The position numbers and the translations under genes are program-made. A stretch of DNA of 64,000 bases from Kocuria sp. (lineage in GTDB: Bacteria; Actinomycetota; Actinomycetes; Actinomycetales; Micrococcaceae), in NCBI GenBank assembly GCA_030454085.1, contig JAKDJD010000008.1, forward strand, positions 22,808-86,807, in the 5' to 3' direction. Positions 34,453 through 43,662 of this stretch are shown one piece after another. The stretch's first letter is position 1, and each line of letters opens with the position of its first letter. The notes beneath the pieces were generated by a model. The model did not search any database. It worked only from the letters and a program-made list of their open reading frames with translations, and had not been told where the DNA came from.

Positions 34453-35901
34453 ATGGTCAGCAAGGAACTCCTGATCGGAGGCATCTGGGAGAAAGCGAGT
34501 AACGGTTCCGCGCCTCGGGGCGTCACGTCTCCGTTCGATGGGCGAGTCGTCGGGCAGGTGGAGTCTGCCGCCGCCGAGGACGTCGAGCGAGCCATCCGTG
34601 CGGCGGAACACGGCGCTGCGAAATGGCGCCGGACCCCGGCCCACGAGCGCTCGGATATCCTCCTCAAAGCTGCTGACCTTGCGGACCAGAGGGCGGAGGA
34701 GATCGGCCGCATATTGAGCGCGGAAAACGGAAAGACGCTGGGTGAGGCCACCGGCGAAGCCAAGCGCTCGGGGGACATCATCCGTCTCGCCGCATTCGAG
34801 GGAACGCAGCTCTATGGGCAGTCCCTGCCCTTGGACGCCAACCGAGGCACCGGACTGGACAAGCTCGGCTTCACTATTCGTCAGCCAGTCGGAGTGGTTG
34901 CTGCGATCAGTCCCTTCAACTATCCGGCGCTGTTGGTCAATCACAAGGTTGCTCCCGCTCTGGCCGCAGGCAACGCAGTCATTCTCAAACCTGCCGGAGC
35001 AACCCCGTTGACGGCGCTCGCGCTCGCGGAGTGCTTCGTGGATGCGGGTCTGCCGGAAGGCGTTCTGTCCGTTTTGACCGGATCAGGAAAAACCATTGGC
35101 GATGCACTCACCTCGGACCCCAGGGTTCGGAAGATCAGCTTCACCGGGTCCACCGCGGTTGGGGAGCATATCGCTGCTACCGCCGGGGTGAAAAAGCTTT
35201 CCCTCGAATTGGGCTCCTCCGCACCCGTGGTCGTGCTTCCGGACGCCGACATCGATCTCGCGGCCAGCGCCGTTGCGGCGGGCGGATACATCAACGCAGG
35301 CCAGGTATGTATTTCGGTCCAGCGAGTTGTGGCTCATCGCGATGTCGCGACCGACTTCCTGGATGCCCTCAAGGCCAAGGTTTCCGAGCACCGAACCGGC
35401 GATCCCTCGGACGACAAGACAACCGTGGGCACGCTCATCGATGAGCGAGAAGCCCAGCGCGTTGAACAGGCCTTCCGTCTGGCCGTCGACGAAGGCGCGA
35501 CCTTGGCTCAGGGCGGCGAGCGGGACGGCGCGATTGTGCAACCCACGATCCTCTCCAACGTGGATCCGCGATCCTCAATCGCCCAGCAAGAACTCTTCGG
35601 CCCCGGCGTGGCCGTGTCCATGGCCCAGGATGTCGGCGAAGCACTGGATCTCGCGAATTCGACCGACTACGGTCTCGCGGCCGGCGTGTTCACCAAGGAC
35701 AACGACAATGCAGTTCGTGCCGCGCGTGAGATCGACGCGGGCGTTGTACATATCAACTGGACGCCCTTGTGGCGTGCGGACCTCATGCCATACGGAGGGT
35801 TGAAGGCTTCCGGCGTCGGCAAAGAAGGCCCCCGTGCGGCGGTAGCCGAAATGACCGAGGAAAAGGCCGTGATCCTGCATGGCCGGCCCTGGGACCAGTA
35901 A
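34453..35901 (+). CDS. NAD(P)-dependent aldehyde dehydrogenase
   Basis: A 482-residue ALDH with general base Glu252 (LELGSSAP) and nucleophile Cys286 (NAGQVCISVQR); SPFNYPALLVNHKVAPALAAG lines the cofactor site. It resembles lactaldehyde/glyceraldehyde-type ALDHs more than CoA-acylating MmsA/IolA. As first gene of the LacI-controlled inositol operon it could oxidise a semialdehyde formed by the downstream aldolase, but that is inference. ATG 34453 has GAAAGG 7 bases upstream; the frame is open further up but through the operator region. The next start is 48 bases downstream. Confidence 0.88.
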   Translation: MVSKELLIGGIWEKASNGSAPRGVTSPFDGRVVGQVESAAAEDVERAIRAAEHGAAKWRRTPAHERSDILLKAADLADQRAEEIGRILSAENGKTLGEATGEAKRSGDIIRLAAFEGTQLYGQSLPLDANRGTGLDKLGFTIRQPVGVVAAISPFNYPALLVNHKVAPALAAGNAVILKPAGATPLTALALAECFVDAGLPEGVLSVLTGSGKTIGDALTSDPRVRKISFTGSTAVGEHIAATAGVKKLSLELGSSAPVVVLPDADIDLAASAVAAGGYINAGQVCISVQRVVAHRDVATDFLDALKAKVSEHRTGDPSDDKTTVGTLIDEREAQRVEQAFRLAVDEGATLAQGGERDGAIVQPTILSNVDPRSSIAQQELFGPGVAVSMAQDVGEALDLANSTDYGLAAGVFTKDNDNAVRAAREIDAGVVHINWTPLWRADLMPYGGLKASGVGKEGPRAAVAEMTEEKAVILHGRPWDQ

Positions 35902-35949
35902 CCCCATCTTTTTCCCTGACAGACCACTCGTTGAATGCAAGGAAGCATC

Positions 35950-37887
35950 ATGACTCATCAGGACCCGACGATTCGACTCACCGTCGCCCAAGCCATCGTC
36001 AAATTCATCAGCAACCAGTATTCGATCATGGACGGCGAACGGCGCCGTTTCATCCCGGCCGCCGGAGGGATCTTCGGGCACGGAAACGTGTCCGGATTCA
36101 GCCAGGCGTTCTCCCAGTACTCGGATTCGATCCCGTTTATCCAGGGGCGCAATGAGCAGTCTCTCGGGCACATCGGTTCGGGCCTCGCCAAGGCGACTCA
36201 GCGACGCCAGACCCTCGCCGTGACGGCCTCAATCGGTCCCGGGGCCATGAACCTGGTGACGGCCTCGGCTTTGGCCACCGTCAATCGGCTGCCCTTGTTG
36301 CTCCTGCCGGGCGACACGTACGCGACGCGACGACAGGGTGTGGTCCTGCAACAGCTCGAGGACCCCAGCGATCCGGGTCTGACCGTGAATGACGCATTCC
36401 GGCCCGTGTCCCGTTTCTTCGACCGGATCACCCGACCCGAGCAGCTCATCACTTCTCTGCCCCAGGCCTTCCGGGTCCTTGCGAACCCGGTCGAGACCGG
36501 CGCCGTCGTGCTCTCTGTCTCGCAGGACCTGCAGTCCATGGCGTATGACTTCCCGGTTGAGCTCTTCCGCGAGCGGGACTGGCCCATTCGACGCACCGCT
36601 CCTCAGTCGGAGGAGATTCATGCGATCGCAGAAGCGATCCGTGGTGCGGAGAAGCCCTTGATTATTGCCGGCGGCGGGGTCCACTACTCGTTGGCGCAGG
36701 AGAAGCTGCAGCAACTCGGGGAGGCCACCGGCATCCCCGTTGCCGAAACTTTCGGGGGCAAGGGCGCCATCCAGCACGACGCGGACTGGTTCCTCGGGGG
36801 TCTCGGGTTGGAGGGCAATCCGGCCACCAACCGACTCGTGGCCCAGGCCGACCTGATCCTTTCGATCGGTACTCGCCTGACCGATTTCTCCACGGGTTCA
36901 CAGACCATGTTCAAGAACCCCGATGTGCGATTCGCCGCAATCAATATCGCGGAAATCGACGCCATCAAACAGGGCGGCATCGCCGCCGTCTCCGACGCTC
37001 GGCGAGGCATCGAGGATCTGCTGTCCGACCTCGAGGGCTACGGGGTCTCCCAGGACTGGTCCAGCGAGATCCGTAGTCAGAAGGACGAATGGCGTCCGCA
37101 GCGTGCCGCAGCGCTGGACCCTGACACGGTGTTCGACAAGAACGCACCCGAACACGCCGATCTCAACATCCCTGACACGGACGCCGTGCTGACCCAAGGG
37201 CAGCTGATCGGCCTGATGCAGGAGCACTCCCAGAGCGGCGACGTCGTGATCGCCGCGGCGGGCGGCCCTCCCGGGGACCTCCTCAAGGTCTGGGACGCGA
37301 CCGAAGGGCGCCATGCACACCTCGAATTCGGTTTCTCGTGCATGGGGTACGAGATTCCTGCCGGTATCGGGGTGCGGCTGGCGAATCCCGAGGAAGAAAA
37401 GCGCGTCTCGGTATTCATCGGGGACGGTACGTTCCTCATGAACCCCACGGAGATCCTCACCGCGGCCCAGGAAGGTCTCAAAGTGACCTACGTGGTTTCG
37501 GAAAACCACGGTTTCCAGGTGATCCGTCGTCTCCAGATGATGAAATTCGGCGAACAATTCGGGAACGATTTCCGGTATCGCGGCCACGACGAGCAGGGGC
37601 GGCTCTCGGGCGACTACCTCCAGGTGGGGCTCGAGAACATCGGTGAAGGTCTCGGTGCCAAGGTGATTCGAGCGACCTCTGCCGAGGAGGTTCGTACCGC
37701 CCTGGACGAAACCAGAAGCCACGAGGGCCCAGTCATGATCGTTGTGCCCACCGTTCCCCTGGTGGACCTGCCCGGATCGGAAGTTTTCTGGGACGTGGCA
37801 CCGGCTGAAGTCAGCGAACAGGAGTGGGTCTCGCCCTTGCGGACCGAGTACGAAGAGGGACTGCGGGATCAGAGGTGGCACGTATGA
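35950..37887 (+). CDS. iolD: 3D-(3,5/4)-trihydroxycyclohexane-1,2-dione acylhydrolase (decyclizing)
   Basis: A 645-residue thiamine-diphosphate enzyme that opens the ring of the diketone intermediate of myo-inositol breakdown to give 5-deoxy-glucuronate. The N-terminus (LTVAQAIVKFISNQYS) and the FGHGNVSGF and QGRNEQSLGHI segments are typical of IolD, and GDGTFLMNPTE is the ThDP/Mg motif. Length matches the family. ATG 35950 follows AAGGAAG. It overlaps the aldolase start by 4 bases. The product is the substrate of IolB, encoded in the minus-strand operon at 45319. Confidence 0.93.
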   Translation: MTHQDPTIRLTVAQAIVKFISNQYSIMDGERRRFIPAAGGIFGHGNVSGFSQAFSQYSDSIPFIQGRNEQSLGHIGSGLAKATQRRQTLAVTASIGPGAMNLVTASALATVNRLPLLLLPGDTYATRRQGVVLQQLEDPSDPGLTVNDAFRPVSRFFDRITRPEQLITSLPQAFRVLANPVETGAVVLSVSQDLQSMAYDFPVELFRERDWPIRRTAPQSEEIHAIAEAIRGAEKPLIIAGGGVHYSLAQEKLQQLGEATGIPVAETFGGKGAIQHDADWFLGGLGLEGNPATNRLVAQADLILSIGTRLTDFSTGSQTMFKNPDVRFAAINIAEIDAIKQGGIAAVSDARRGIEDLLSDLEGYGVSQDWSSEIRSQKDEWRPQRAAALDPDTVFDKNAPEHADLNIPDTDAVLTQGQLIGLMQEHSQSGDVVIAAAGGPPGDLLKVWDATEGRHAHLEFGFSCMGYEIPAGIGVRLANPEEEKRVSVFIGDGTFLMNPTEILTAAQEGLKVTYVVSENHGFQVIRRLQMMKFGEQFGNDFRYRGHDEQGRLSGDYLQVGLENIGEGLGAKVIRATSAEEVRTALDETRSHEGPVMIVVPTVPLVDLPGSEVFWDVAPAEVSEQEWVSPLRTEYEEGLRDQRWHV

Positions 37888-38669
37888 GTCCGACTCCATT
37901 GGACAAGGGAAAGTTGGCCCAGCGCATCCGCTCGGGTGAACTGACGCATGGTGCTTTCTGCGGCATCGGGCATCCCGCGGCCGCGGAAATCATGGCAGCC
38001 GCCGGCCTGGACTGGGTTCTGCTGGACCTCGAGCACGGCGGATCGGACGAATCCCACATCGGCCAAGTTGTGGCTTCCACGGGCGGCTACGGTACGGCGA
38101 CACTGGTGCGCGTCGAGTCCTTGGAGCGTATTCGTATCGGTCGGGCGCTGGACGCGGGTGCGGCCGGAATCATGTTGCCCCGAATCAACGATGCCATCCA
38201 GGTCGAGGAAACGTTGCGTTACTTCCGGTACCCACCCCAGGGGATGCGCGGAGTTGCTACGTACAACCGTTCCGTCCGGTGGGGTCTTGATACGGGTGCG
38301 TTGGACACCGCGAACAGTGAAGCCCTGTGCATTGTCCAGATCGAAACTCTTGGCGCCCTCAATGAGGTGGAAGAGATAGCCGTGCTGGACGGAGTCGATG
38401 TGCTGTTCATCGGACCGCTCGATCTCTCCTACGCCTTGGGAACACCGCGCAATTTCGAGTCGGAGGAATTCAAGGACGCCGTGGACCGCGTCCTCAATGC
38501 CGCGCGGAAGGCCGGGATTTCCGCAGGGATTCTCAGTGCCAACACCGATGTGGCGGAAAAGCGTGCCGCACAAGGATTCACCTTCCTCCCGGTGGGGTCG
38601 GATTCGACCCTTTTGGCAAATGCAGCTCGCGACGTCGTCACTCGCCTGGAGGGATCGCACAATGACTGA
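37884..38669 (+). CDS. HpcH/HpaI-family aldolase
   Basis: A 261-residue class II (metal-dependent) aldolase. LDLEHGGSDES carries His51, Arg76 follows, and metal ligands Glu154 (VQIET) and Asp180 (IGPLDLS) are in place. Known relatives cleave or form 4-hydroxy-2-oxo acids with pyruvate as one product (HpaI, GarL, RhmA). It is not IolJ, whose fold is fructose-bisphosphate-aldolase-like. In this operon it may cleave an acid derived from inositol or a related sugar acid. The 3' end overlaps the next gene by 8 bases. Confidence 0.9.
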   Translation: MSPTPLDKGKLAQRIRSGELTHGAFCGIGHPAAAEIMAAAGLDWVLLDLEHGGSDESHIGQVVASTGGYGTATLVRVESLERIRIGRALDAGAAGIMLPRINDAIQVEETLRYFRYPPQGMRGVATYNRSVRWGLDTGALDTANSEALCIVQIETLGALNEVEEIAVLDGVDVLFIGPLDLSYALGTPRNFESEEFKDAVDRVLNAARKAGISAGILSANTDVAEKRAAQGFTFLPVGSDSTLLANAARDVVTRLEGSHND

Positions 38670-39594
38670 ATCCGCTCAGCAGAACCGTCACGTCGTCATA
38701 GGGCTGGGACCGGTTCCGCCCGAAGAAGTCGAGACCGTACTCGGACCTGACGTGGATTTCGTCGCGGAGCCCGGACCGCAGGACCTCGCCGTCGCGGAAG
38801 GCGCGATAGTCCGAGCCGCGGTGACGGTCGGCGAGGCCGAACTCGAGCGCATGCCCGAGCTCAAAGTCATTGCCCGAACGGGAGTGGGAGTCGACGACGT
38901 CGACGTGCCCGCGGCGCAGCGGCGGGGTATTCCTGTTGCCATCACTCCGGGAACCAATACCAATGCCGTAGCCGAAGGGGCTTTCGCCCACATCCTGCAC
39001 TTGGTCAAGTCGTTGGACCCGCTGACACGGTTGGTGCGCGAAGGCCGGTGGGCCGAGCGATCCGGAGTTCCGGTGGGTGACCTCGAGGGCGCGACCCTGG
39101 GCATCGTGGGCTACGGGCGTATCGGCCGGCGCGTGGCCCACATCGCTCGGGCCTTCGGGATGGAGATCCTGGCCTACGACCCCGTGGCCCCGGTCGACCC
39201 CGAGATCCGCGCAGAAACCGTGGAAGAGCTCCTCAAGGGTTCCGACGTCGTTTCTCTGCATCTTCCGTTGGTCGAACAAACCAGAAACCTCATCGACCGG
39301 GACGCCTTGGCTACCATGCGCCCCGGGGCGGTGCTGATCAACGTCAGTCGTGGTGGGATCGTGGATGAGAATGCGCTCTTGGAGGCCTTGGAGGAAGGGC
39401 GCATTTCCGGTGCCGGACTGGATGCCTTCGACCCTGAGCCGGCCCAGGACCACCCGCTGTATCACCACCCCAATACGGTGCTGACCCCGCACGTGATGGG
39501 ACTGAGCAAGAACGCAGCCAGCGCGACCTTCCACGATGCGGCCGTCGCGGTTCGTGCCGTTCTGGACGGTGGTCAACCCGCTGCCGTGGCGTAG
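38662..39594 (+). CDS. D-isomer-specific 2-hydroxyacid dehydrogenase (SerA-like)
   Basis: A 310-residue NAD-dependent dehydrogenase with the Rossmann motif GYGRIG at 150-155, INVSRGGIVDE (substrate Arg) and LTPHVMG (catalytic His), a typical phosphoglycerate/glyoxylate reductase-like arrangement without ACT domains. It begins inside the aldolase gene, with GGAGGG upstream. Reduction or oxidation of a 2-oxo/2-hydroxy acid produced by the aldolase is the simplest role. A strong hairpin follows its stop, closing the operon. Confidence 0.88.
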   Translation: MTESAQQNRHVVIGLGPVPPEEVETVLGPDVDFVAEPGPQDLAVAEGAIVRAAVTVGEAELERMPELKVIARTGVGVDDVDVPAAQRRGIPVAITPGTNTNAVAEGAFAHILHLVKSLDPLTRLVREGRWAERSGVPVGDLEGATLGIVGYGRIGRRVAHIARAFGMEILAYDPVAPVDPEIRAETVEELLKGSDVVSLHLPLVEQTRNLIDRDALATMRPGAVLINVSRGGIVDENALLEALEEGRISGAGLDAFDPEPAQDHPLYHHPNTVLTPHVMGLSKNAASATFHDAAVAVRAVLDGGQPAAVA

Positions 39595-39600
39595 ACCCGA

Positions 39601-39636
39601 GGAGGGCGGTCGCTATCCCCAGGGGCACCGCCCTCC
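39601..39636 (+). terminator. Rho-independent-like terminator after the hydroxyacid dehydrogenase
   Basis: GGAGGGCGGT (39601-39610) pairs perfectly with ACCGCCCTCC (39627-39636), and CCCC/GGGG in the loop can pair too. Only a short T-containing stretch follows (GCTATTTG). Confidence 0.65.
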
Positions 39637-39647
39637 CGCTATTTGTA

Positions 39648-39677
39648 TTGACATTAGAACAAGCCGAAAAATAAGCT
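39648..39677 (+). promoter_or_regulatory. Promoter of the Gfo/Idh-SDR-iolE-iolG operon
   Basis: TTGACA (39648-39653) and TAAGCT (39672-39677) with an 18-base spacer, in AT-rich DNA just after the terminator. The LacI-type operator starts 10 bases downstream of the -10. Confidence 0.65.
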
Positions 39678-39687
39678 GAATCAACGA

Positions 39688-39699
39688 TGGACCGGTCCA
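39688..39699. promoter_or_regulatory. LacI-type operator 3, TGGACCGGTCCA
   Basis: The same 12-bp palindrome as at 34332 and 34389, placed at the start-point region of the second catabolic operon. It extends the LacI regulon to this operon. Confidence 0.75.
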
Positions 39700-39734
39700 A
39701 TTCTCCGGTCGGACGATCTCAACGAGGAGAAATC

Positions 39735-40958
39735 ATGGCAGAACAGCAAACCGTTGGAGTGGGGCTCATCAGTGTTGGTTGGATGGGCAAAGTCCATTCC
39801 CGGGCCTATGCCAACATTCCAGTCTTCTACCCGGAGCTGGGGATCAAACCTCGTTTGGTGATCGCCGCCGATACGGCTGAGGACCGTGCCGAATACGCGG
39901 TCGACGTACTGGGTTATGAAAAAGGGACCACCGACTACCATGAGGTCCTCAACAATCCCGACGTGGATGTCGTCTCAATCTGTGCGCCGAACTTCCTGCA
40001 TGCCCAGATTGCCCAGGACGCCGCGGCCGCGGGCAAGGCCTTCTGGCTCGAAAAGCCCGCCGGGCGATCCGCAGAGGAGACGCAAGCCATTTCCGACGCG
40101 GCGGATCGGGCCGGAGTGGTCAGCGCCGTGGGGTTCAACTACCGGAACGCGCCCGCCATCGAATATGCGCGCCAACTCGTGGCCGATGGCAAATTGGGGA
40201 GAATCACCAACGTTCGCGGTGCGTTCTTCGCCGACTACTCTGCGGACCCCCGAGGTGCCCTGTCATGGCGCTTTGTCCGCGATCTGGCGGGCTCCGGTGT
40301 TCTCGGAGATCTGATGGGACACCTGATCGATCTGACGCACTACGTGGTGGGACCCGTCCAGGAAGTCACGGCCGCGACCTCGACGGTCTACTCCGAGCGT
40401 CCCGAACTGCCGATGGGCAGCGGAACCCACTTTGCCATCGTGGAGAACGGCGACATGAAGCCCGTGGAGAACGAGGACTACGCTTCGATGATCGTCCGCT
40501 ACGCCCAGCCCGATTCCTCGGGCTCGGCATCGCCCGTTATCGGAACGCTGGAGGCCTCCCGCGTGGCCAACGGTCCGCGTGCGTCCTACGGCGTGGAGGT
40601 CTACGGAACCGAAGGGTCTTTCCGCTGGGACTTCGAGAGGATGAATGAGCTCCAGCTCGCGCTCAACACCGCGCCCCACGTTGGTTACACCACGGTCATG
40701 GCTGGCGCGGAATTCGGAGACTTTTCAGTTTTCCAGCCAGGCGCCGGGACTCCCATGGGATATGACGACCTCAAGACCATCGAGGCCAAGAAGTTCCTCC
40801 TCGCGTTCCTGGGACAGGACTCCCAGCACGCAGATATCAAGGACGGCCTGTCCGCCAACCGTGTGGTTTCCGCGGCCGAGAAGTCGGCGGAAAGCGGCAG
40901 CTGGCAGAAGGTCGACCAGGTTTCCAACACCAGCGCGCAGGGGAAGGGCGGAAAATAG
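39735..40958 (+). CDS. Gfo/Idh/MocA-family oxidoreductase
   Basis: A 407-residue NAD(P)-dependent dehydrogenase. ISVGWMGKVHSRAY is the nucleotide motif, LEKPAGRS carries the catalytic lysine, and VLGDLMGHLIDL holds the His/Asp pair. It has the longer C-domain with KPVENEDY that it shares with the 10299 gene. AGGAGA precedes ATG 39735. As first gene of an operon with iolE and iolG, it probably oxidises an inositol isomer (scyllo- or chiro-inositol) or a related polyol; this is inferred. Confidence 0.9.
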   Translation: MAEQQTVGVGLISVGWMGKVHSRAYANIPVFYPELGIKPRLVIAADTAEDRAEYAVDVLGYEKGTTDYHEVLNNPDVDVVSICAPNFLHAQIAQDAAAAGKAFWLEKPAGRSAEETQAISDAADRAGVVSAVGFNYRNAPAIEYARQLVADGKLGRITNVRGAFFADYSADPRGALSWRFVRDLAGSGVLGDLMGHLIDLTHYVVGPVQEVTAATSTVYSERPELPMGSGTHFAIVENGDMKPVENEDYASMIVRYAQPDSSGSASPVIGTLEASRVANGPRASYGVEVYGTEGSFRWDFERMNELQLALNTAPHVGYTTVMAGAEFGDFSVFQPGAGTPMGYDDLKTIEAKKFLLAFLGQDSQHADIKDGLSANRVVSAAEKSAESGSWQKVDQVSNTSAQGKGGK

Positions 40959-40960
40959 TC

Positions 40961-41743
40961 GTGCAAGAACTTTTGAAGGACAAAGTCGTCCTGGTCACGG
41001 GCGGTTCTCAGGGCCTGGGGCTTGCCATCGCGCAGGCCGCGGCTCGGGAAGGCGCCCGTGGCGTCGCAATCGTCGGGCGTCATGAGGACAAACTGGCCAC
41101 AGCCGAAAGGAGCCTCGGGGAATTCGCTGCCGAGACCTTCAGTGTCGTCGCCGATTTGGAGTCCCCTGGGGAGGCCGAGCGCGTCGTCGCCGAAACCGTC
41201 AACAAATTCGGCCAGATCGACTCCCTGGTCAACGCCGCGGGGGTCACCACGCGGGGGTCGCTGGAGGACACGAGCCGTGAGCTCCTCGGCCAGCATCTCG
41301 CGGTCAATCTCGTGGCGCCGTTCATGACGATGCAGGCCGCGGTCTCCGATATGAAGCGCCGCGGGGAGCCGGGGACGATTCTCAACATTCTCACGATGTC
41401 GATGCACGGCGGTCAGCCGTACCTCGCTCCGTACGTGGCCTCCAAGGCCGGACTGGCCGCGGCAACCAAGAACGCTTCCTACTCGCACCGGTGGGACAGG
41501 ATCCGTATCAACGGGTTGAACATCGGGTGGACACAGACTCCGGGCGAAGAGGTCATCCAGAAAACGTTCCACGATGCTTCGGACTCTTGGTTGACGGAGG
41601 CTTCCGCATCGCAGCCCATGGGCAAATTGGGCCAACCCGACGAAATCGCGGACGCTGTGGTCTTCCTCCTTTCGGAGCGCAGCGGTGTCGTCACGGGATC
41701 GATCATTGACTGGGATCAGATGATCCTGGGAACGCACGACTGA
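40961..41743 (+). CDS. SDR-family oxidoreductase
   Basis: A 260-residue classical SDR: TGGSQGLG at 13-20, NAAG at 91-94, Ser147, Tyr158 and Lys162 (YVASK). GTG 40961 lies 2 bases after the previous stop, with GGGAAGGG about 14 bases upstream, so the ribosome site is not ideal. It ends in an extended TGSIIDWDQM segment. It sits between a Gfo/Idh dehydrogenase and iolE and probably handles a cyclitol or keto-cyclitol, perhaps an alternative inositol dehydrogenase. The substrate is not known. Confidence 0.88.
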   Translation: MQELLKDKVVLVTGGSQGLGLAIAQAAAREGARGVAIVGRHEDKLATAERSLGEFAAETFSVVADLESPGEAERVVAETVNKFGQIDSLVNAAGVTTRGSLEDTSRELLGQHLAVNLVAPFMTMQAAVSDMKRRGEPGTILNILTMSMHGGQPYLAPYVASKAGLAAATKNASYSHRWDRIRINGLNIGWTQTPGEEVIQKTFHDASDSWLTEASASQPMGKLGQPDEIADAVVFLLSERSGVVTGSIIDWDQMILGTHD

Positions 41744-41772
41744 AACACATACCTCAAGGAAGAGGAATCATC

Positions 41773-42633
41773 ATGACGAAATTGGCCACCGCCCCCATCA
41801 CTTGGGGCGTTATCGAGGTGCCGGACTGGGGAATTCAGCTCAAACCCGAGCAGGTCCTCCAGGACATGACGGAGCTCGGATTCTCGGCCACGGAATTCGG
41901 GCCGGAGGGTTTCCTCCCGGACGATCCCGAAGGCCGTTCGAGGGTCTTGAAGGAGCACGGTCTCTCGGCCGTCGGAGGTTTCTTCCCTGCGGTTCTGCAC
42001 CGTGAGGACCAGGACCCGTTGCCGCAGATCCACAAAGAACTTGAAGCGTACGCGGCAGCAGGGGCCGACGTGATGGTCCTGTCTGCGAACTCCGGACAGG
42101 CCGGATACGACACTCGTCCGGATCTCAGCGAGGCCGAGTGGGATACCCTCCTCCGCAACCTCAACACCATCAATGAGGCAGCCGCTGAGGTGGGCGTCAC
42201 CGCGACTCTGCACCCGCACATGGGAACGCTGGTACAGACTCCTGAGGAAACCGAACGGGTTCTCGCCGGGTCGGCCATTGGCCTCTGCGTGGATACCGGG
42301 CATTACACCCTGGCCGGCGGTGACCCGCTGGCGCTGGTGCGCGAGCACCCTCATCGGGTCGCCCACATCCACCTCAAGGATGTGGATCTTTCCGTGGCCA
42401 AGCAAGTTGCCGACGGCGAATTCGACTACCGGGAAGGGTGCCGTCGCGGAATGTACCAAGCATTGGGCAAAGGCGACGCGAAGATCGCAGACATCGTCAA
42501 GGGTCTTCAGGACACCGGTTACAAGGGGTGGTATGTCCTCGAGCAGGATACCGTTCTGGACACTGAAGAAGACGCCGCCAAAGCCCATGAGGATGCCCGA
42601 TATTCCGCCCAGTTCATCAAAGAACTGATCTGA
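41773..42633 (+). CDS. iolE: Inosose dehydratase (IolE-like sugar phosphate isomerase/epimerase fold)
   Basis: A 286-residue TIM-barrel protein of the AP-endonuclease-2/IolE family. ITWGVIEVPDWG near the N-terminus, LHPHMGTLVQTPEE, CVDTGHYTLAGGDP and VAHIHLKDVD carry the His/Asp metal-binding residues typical of IolE. It would dehydrate scyllo-inosose (2-keto-myo-inositol) to the trihydroxycyclohexane dione used by IolD. A GGAAGAGG-type ribosome site precedes ATG 41773. Direct neighbours are an SDR and iolG, consistent with the pathway. Confidence 0.9.
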   Translation: MTKLATAPITWGVIEVPDWGIQLKPEQVLQDMTELGFSATEFGPEGFLPDDPEGRSRVLKEHGLSAVGGFFPAVLHREDQDPLPQIHKELEAYAAAGADVMVLSANSGQAGYDTRPDLSEAEWDTLLRNLNTINEAAAEVGVTATLHPHMGTLVQTPEETERVLAGSAIGLCVDTGHYTLAGGDPLALVREHPHRVAHIHLKDVDLSVAKQVADGEFDYREGCRRGMYQALGKGDAKIADIVKGLQDTGYKGWYVLEQDTVLDTEEDAAKAHEDARYSAQFIKELI

Positions 42634-42644
42634 GAGGGGATCCC

Positions 42645-43655
42645 ATGACGCAGAAAATTCGCATTGGTTTGATCGGAACAGGCCGAATCGGTCAGGTTCA
42701 TTTCCAGAATCTGGTTGCATCCCCGGACACAGAATTGACCTGGATCGCGGATGCTTTCCCGGAGACGGCGCGCGCATTGGGGGAGACCATCGGCGCCAAG
42801 GTCACGGCGGACCCCCTCGAACTGATCAATTCGGGCGACGTGGACGGCGTGGTCATAGCGTCCCCGACACCTACGCACGTGGAACTCATCGAGGCCTCCG
42901 TCGACGCCGGAGTCGCCGTTCTGTGCGAGAAGCCGATCGACCTCGATATCGGACGTGTCGATGCTCTGAGGAGCAAGGTGGCCGCCTCCGAGGTTCCGGT
43001 GGCGATGGGGTTCAACCGCAGAATGGATCCGGCATTCGCTGAGGTGCGGCAAAGGGTCCAGGCAGGGGAGATCGGGAACCTTGAAGAGGTGACCATCATC
43101 AGTCGCGACCCGGCGCCGCCTCCCGCAGCCTACCTGGGCGTTTCCGGCGGAATCTTCCGGGATATGACCATTCACGACCTCGACATGGCACGGTATTTCG
43201 CGCCCAACATCGTGGACGTGAGCGCGACGGGATCCTGCCTTTTCGACGAAGGCGCTCGCCAGCACGGAGATTTCGACAGCGCGGTCGTCACCCTGACGTC
43301 AGAGGACGGCACACTGATCTCGATCACGAATTCTCGGCACAGTGCAACAGGGCATGACCAGCGCTTGGAGGCCTTCGGGTCCGCCGGTGCTCTCAACGTG
43401 CTCAACTCGTCGACGTCGCTGGTCACCCTGTCCAACGCGGCGTCGGTCGAGTCCAAGGCCACCTATCAGGAGTTCTTCCTGGAGCGTTACGCTGCGGCGT
43501 ACCTTCTCGAGCTGGAAGAATTCGTGAAGTGGATCAAGGGCGAGGAATCGCGAAGCCCCACGTACGAAGACGGGCGAGCCGCACTGATCCTCGCCGACGC
43601 CGCTCAGAACTCGGCGGAAACCGGCCGGAAGGTTACGGTCGACCTGGGTTCCTGA
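42645..43655 (+). CDS. iolG: Inositol 2-dehydrogenase
   Basis: A 336-residue Gfo/Idh/MocA enzyme of the usual IolG length. LIGTGRIGQVH binds NAD, Lys96 is in CEKPIDLD, and Asp173/His177 in GGIFRDMTIHD match the catalytic residues of IolG. GFNRRMDPAF is also typical. It oxidises myo-inositol to scyllo-inosose, the first step of the pathway. It starts 11 bases after iolE with GAGAGGGG upstream and is the last gene of the operon, convergent with the siderophore-interacting protein gene only 7 bases away. Confidence 0.93.
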   Translation: MTQKIRIGLIGTGRIGQVHFQNLVASPDTELTWIADAFPETARALGETIGAKVTADPLELINSGDVDGVVIASPTPTHVELIEASVDAGVAVLCEKPIDLDIGRVDALRSKVAASEVPVAMGFNRRMDPAFAEVRQRVQAGEIGNLEEVTIISRDPAPPPAAYLGVSGGIFRDMTIHDLDMARYFAPNIVDVSATGSCLFDEGARQHGDFDSAVVTLTSEDGTLISITNSRHSATGHDQRLEAFGSAGALNVLNSSTSLVTLSNAASVESKATYQEFFLERYAAAYLLELEEFVKWIKGEESRSPTYEDGRAALILADAAQNSAETGRKVTVDLGS

Positions 43656-43662
43656 TGAAGTC

